Shown here one piece after another: positions 61,672 through 64,000 of a stretch of DNA of 64,000 bases. The DNA lies in contig CALCCG010000183.1 of NCBI GenBank assembly GCA_937899785.1, positions 1 through 64,000 on the forward strand, in the 5' to 3' direction. This DNA comes from an uncultured Erythrobacter sp. (GTDB taxonomy: Bacteria; Pseudomonadota; Alphaproteobacteria; Sphingomonadales; Sphingomonadaceae). Below the pieces are notes generated by a model. It searched no databases, was not told the DNA's origin, and saw only the letters and a program-made list of their open reading frames with translations. Numbering within the stretch: position 1 is the stretch's first letter; each line of letters opens with the position of its first letter. Position numbers and translations under genes: made by a program.

Positions 61672-63990
61672 GTGTTGGAACCAGTCAGAAAGCTTTTGGC
61701 GACGCCGCGCGTAAGGCATTGCGCGATCGCGATCGCGCTCGCGACACTGACCGCGTTCCTGACGCTTTTGCGCCCACTCGACATCACCGCCTGGTCGCTC
61801 CAGGCCAAGCTTTTCACCCATCCGCCCAGCGGTTCGATCGTGCTGGTGACCGACGATCAGGGCGCCGCGCGCAATTCCTTGCCTGCGGCGAACACGCTGA
61901 TCCTCGCCGCGCTTGAAAACCTGGATGAGGCGGGCGCAAGCCGGGTCGTGATCGACACACCGCTAAGGGCCAGCACCAATCCCGAGCTGGATCAAAGGCT
62001 GCGCGACGCCATCGTCGCAATGGACGACCGCGCCGTCATCGCCGCGCCGCTTGATCCCGCAATCACCGAAGGCCGGTTGCGCCACCCCAACGCAAGCCTG
62101 TTCAAGAACGCCGCTCCGCTGGCGAGCAGCGACCTGTTGACCGACTTTCTCGACTTTGTCTGGGCGATAGAGCCCGCGCACAAGGTTGGCCCAGACCGCT
62201 ACCCCGCGCTCTGGACTGTCCTTGCGCCAGCCGAGGCTGGGAACACCCCGATTTATCCCGCTTATTCGCTCAAGTCCCGCGACATCCCTGCGGTCGACAT
62301 CTCCGATCTGGCATCGGGCGATCCCGAGGCGCTGCAACGCGTGCGCGCCAAGCAGGTGGTGTTCGCCGCGCTCGATGGCGATGAGCGCGTCTTCCAGGCG
62401 CCCGACAGCGTCAAACTCAACATTTCCTCTGCGCATCTTCACATCATCGCGGCGGAGACCGCGCTTCGCGCAAGCGGCAAATTCTATCCCGCCTGGTTGA
62501 CCAATCTCGCCTTTGGATTTGTCCTGCTCGCGATCGTCTGCCTGCCCTTTACCAAGCGCGAACGTCGGATCGCCTACGCCTTCTGGAGCGCGCTCTTCGT
62601 TGTGGCGTTCATCCTCGCGGCCTCGTCAGGACACCGGGTGATGTTGGCCGATCCGATTTTGATTGCGTTCGCTTATGGCACGATGCGCATGATCGCCAAT
62701 TATCGCCGGCGGCACCTCTATGTTGATGCGCAAAGCCGTCTGCCCAACTTCACCGCGTTTCGCCGCCACCTCGAAGCGCAAGGCGCTCTTGGTGAGCATG
62801 TGATGGTGATCATCAAAGTCGCGCGGCTCGACGCCATATTCGCAACCCTTAAGGGAAGCGAGCAAGGCGAATATCTGCGCCAGGTCGCCAGCCGTCTGGC
62901 GCTGGGCGAAGCGGGTGCGAACGTGTTCCATGACGGCGGCAAGTATCTGGGGATGGCCTTTCGCCGCTCCGACTACGTCGATTTGCAAGGGCACCTCGAG
63001 GGCTTGCGCGCCGTTGCCTCGCAAGCGGTGATGGTGGGCGATACCCCGATTGATGTGGCGATCACGATCGGTGTTGACCAGTCCAAAGAAGGCGATGTGT
63101 CCAACCGCATCAGTTCCGCCATCGCCGCCGCCGATCAGGCGCGTGAGGCCTATCGGCCGGTCTTCATCATCTCCGACTTCCAGGCCGACAGCGAGGAATG
63201 GGACCATTCGCTGCAATCCCGGCTCGAGCACGCTTTGTCCGAAAACCGTATTTCGGTGAAACTTCAACCTAAGGTCGACATGCAGTCGGGCCTGTTTGTC
63301 GGAGCCGAGGCGCTGGCGCGCTGGACTGACCAGAAACGCGGCGAGATCCCGCCAGTGCGTTTCATCCTCCAATGCGAGCGTGCAGGGCGGCTGGACGATC
63401 TGACCAAGCGCGTCATGGAAAAGAGCATGTACGCCTCGATGGACCTCCAGGCGAAGGGCCTTCCATCGAAGGTTTCGGTCAACGTGTCGGCGATCCAGTT
63501 CGTCGACAGCCGGATTGTTGATCTGGTTGAGATAGCGCTGAGCGCGACCGGCGCCGATCCGAGCAATATGATGATCGAGATCACGGAAACCGCGCGGGTT
63601 GAGAACATTGTGCGCGCGCGGTCGATCGTGGAGGAGATCAAAGGTCTCGGGATTGAGTTCTCCATCGACGATTTCGGTGTTGGCAGCGGCAATTTCGACG
63701 CGCTTTACGGGCTTCCCTTTGATGAAATGAAGATCGACCGCATGTTTGCCAACGAAGCGGCGCGTTGCCCCAGAGCGCGCGCCGTCGTGGCCTCAATGCT
63801 CGACCTTTCGCGATCCTTTGGCATCCGCAGCGTGGTCGAAGGGATCGATCACCTCGCCACGTTTGAGGTGCTGCGCGATATGGGCGGCGATCTGGCGCAA
63901 GGCTTTTGCATCGCGCGGCCGCAGACATTGCCCTTACTGTGCGAGACTTTGAAGCTTCAGGCGACGACCCAGTTACGGAGAACGCCTTAA
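61672..63990 (+). CDS. CHASE2 sensor with degenerate GGDEF and intact EAL domain
   Basis: A 772-residue inner-membrane signalling protein. An N-terminal helix and extracellular CHASE2-like domain (residues about 30-275; SIVLVTDDQGAARNSLP, ASRVVIDTPL) are followed by three transmembrane helices (275-345). The GGDEF domain is degenerate, with GGKYLG in place of GGDEF. The EAL domain keeps EALARW, NVSAIQF, EITETAR, DDFGVGSGNFDAL, MKIDRMF, VVEGIDH and AQGFCIARP, so it is likely a c-di-GMP phosphodiesterase. Start is GTG with GAGGAACGG upstream. It ends ten bases before the window edge. Confidence 0.88.
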   Translation: MLEPVRKLLATPRVRHCAIAIALATLTAFLTLLRPLDITAWSLQAKLFTHPPSGSIVLVTDDQGAARNSLPAANTLILAALENLDEAGASRVVIDTPLRASTNPELDQRLRDAIVAMDDRAVIAAPLDPAITEGRLRHPNASLFKNAAPLASSDLLTDFLDFVWAIEPAHKVGPDRYPALWTVLAPAEAGNTPIYPAYSLKSRDIPAVDISDLASGDPEALQRVRAKQVVFAALDGDERVFQAPDSVKLNISSAHLHIIAAETALRASGKFYPAWLTNLAFGFVLLAIVCLPFTKRERRIAYAFWSALFVVAFILAASSGHRVMLADPILIAFAYGTMRMIANYRRRHLYVDAQSRLPNFTAFRRHLEAQGALGEHVMVIIKVARLDAIFATLKGSEQGEYLRQVASRLALGEAGANVFHDGGKYLGMAFRRSDYVDLQGHLEGLRAVASQAVMVGDTPIDVAITIGVDQSKEGDVSNRISSAIAAADQAREAYRPVFIISDFQADSEEWDHSLQSRLEHALSENRISVKLQPKVDMQSGLFVGAEALARWTDQKRGEIPPVRFILQCERAGRLDDLTKRVMEKSMYASMDLQAKGLPSKVSVNVSAIQFVDSRIVDLVEIALSATGADPSNMMIEITETARVENIVRARSIVEEIKGLGIEFSIDDFGVGSGNFDALYGLPFDEMKIDRMFANEAARCPRARAVVASMLDLSRSFGIRSVVEGIDHLATFEVLRDMGGDLAQGFCIARPQTLPLLCETLKLQATTQLRRTP

Positions 63991-64000
63991 GGGTTAATAC

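Overview
The window reads as a stretch of chromosome from a GC-rich alphaproteobacterium, most likely Sphingomonadales and probably Erythrobacteraceae or a close relative. The assignment is inference from gene content: the infA-maf-RNase E/G-like-yacG-tRNA-Phe block, split transhydrogenase genes (pntAA/pntAB/pntB) beside a 40-residue aa3-oxidase subunit IV gene, two large TonB-dependent receptors, an ABA4-like membrane protein, a wax-ester-synthase/DGAT and several cyclic-di-GMP proteins. No rRNA, CRISPR array, insertion sequence or phage gene was seen.

Layout. 1-1.7 kb: the cut-off start of a short-chain dehydrogenase and an NtrC-type response regulator with an altered sigma-54 contact loop. 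2-6 kb: the transhydrogenase operon, interrupted by a DUF4268 gene. 6.1-11.4 kb: a tightly overlapping exported module (TPR protein, parallel beta-helix protein, SO_2930/HNE_0200-family diheme cytochrome, alpha/beta hydrolase); the hydrolase has an in-frame TGA. 11.5-20.1 kb: metabolic and membrane genes (Asp/Glu racemase family, dGTPase family, Rossmann protein, ABA4-like, acyl-CoA ligase, DUF938 methyltransferase, entericidin-like lipoprotein, DMT exporter) and a lone cpaF.

20.4-36 kb is a surface-glycan region. It holds a sulfatase-fold membrane enzyme, a GT-C-like membrane protein and a ten-gene minus-strand run for pseudaminic-type nonulosonic acid: pseB, pseC, pseF, pseG and pseI, plus a methyltransferase, a FAD protein, a WbqC-family protein, a Wzx-like flippase and a metallo-beta-lactamase-fold protein resembling the C-terminal part of CMP-Neu5Ac hydroxylase. 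A divergent GT-B-like protein with an 'HP' motif is a candidate transferase. No pseH N-acetyltransferase is visible.

36-49.5 kb: DMT transporter, glmS (feeding UDP-GlcNAc, the starting point for PseB), a frameshifted PH-like membrane protein, a GGDEF-EAL protein, purQ/purS, a TonB receptor, an M16 peptidase and purC. 49.5-51.7 kb: tRNA-Phe, yacG, RNase E/G-like, maf, infA. 51.9-64 kb: an unusual 1109-residue TonB-receptor-like protein carrying a roughly 280-residue Gly/Pro-rich insertion with two equal-length 64-residue cysteine-bounded modules, a lipase-like/WS-DGAT pair, a DoxX protein, a BaiN-type flavoprotein, uvrC and a CHASE2/degenerate-GGDEF/EAL protein.

Strongest leads: the duplicated cysteine module in the 51.9-55.3 kb receptor, the CMAH-like protein in a pseudaminic acid locus without pseH, the DUF4268 gene inside the pnt operon, and two probable broken genes (alpha/beta hydrolase and PH-like protein). 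All family calls come from reading translations; no database search was run.
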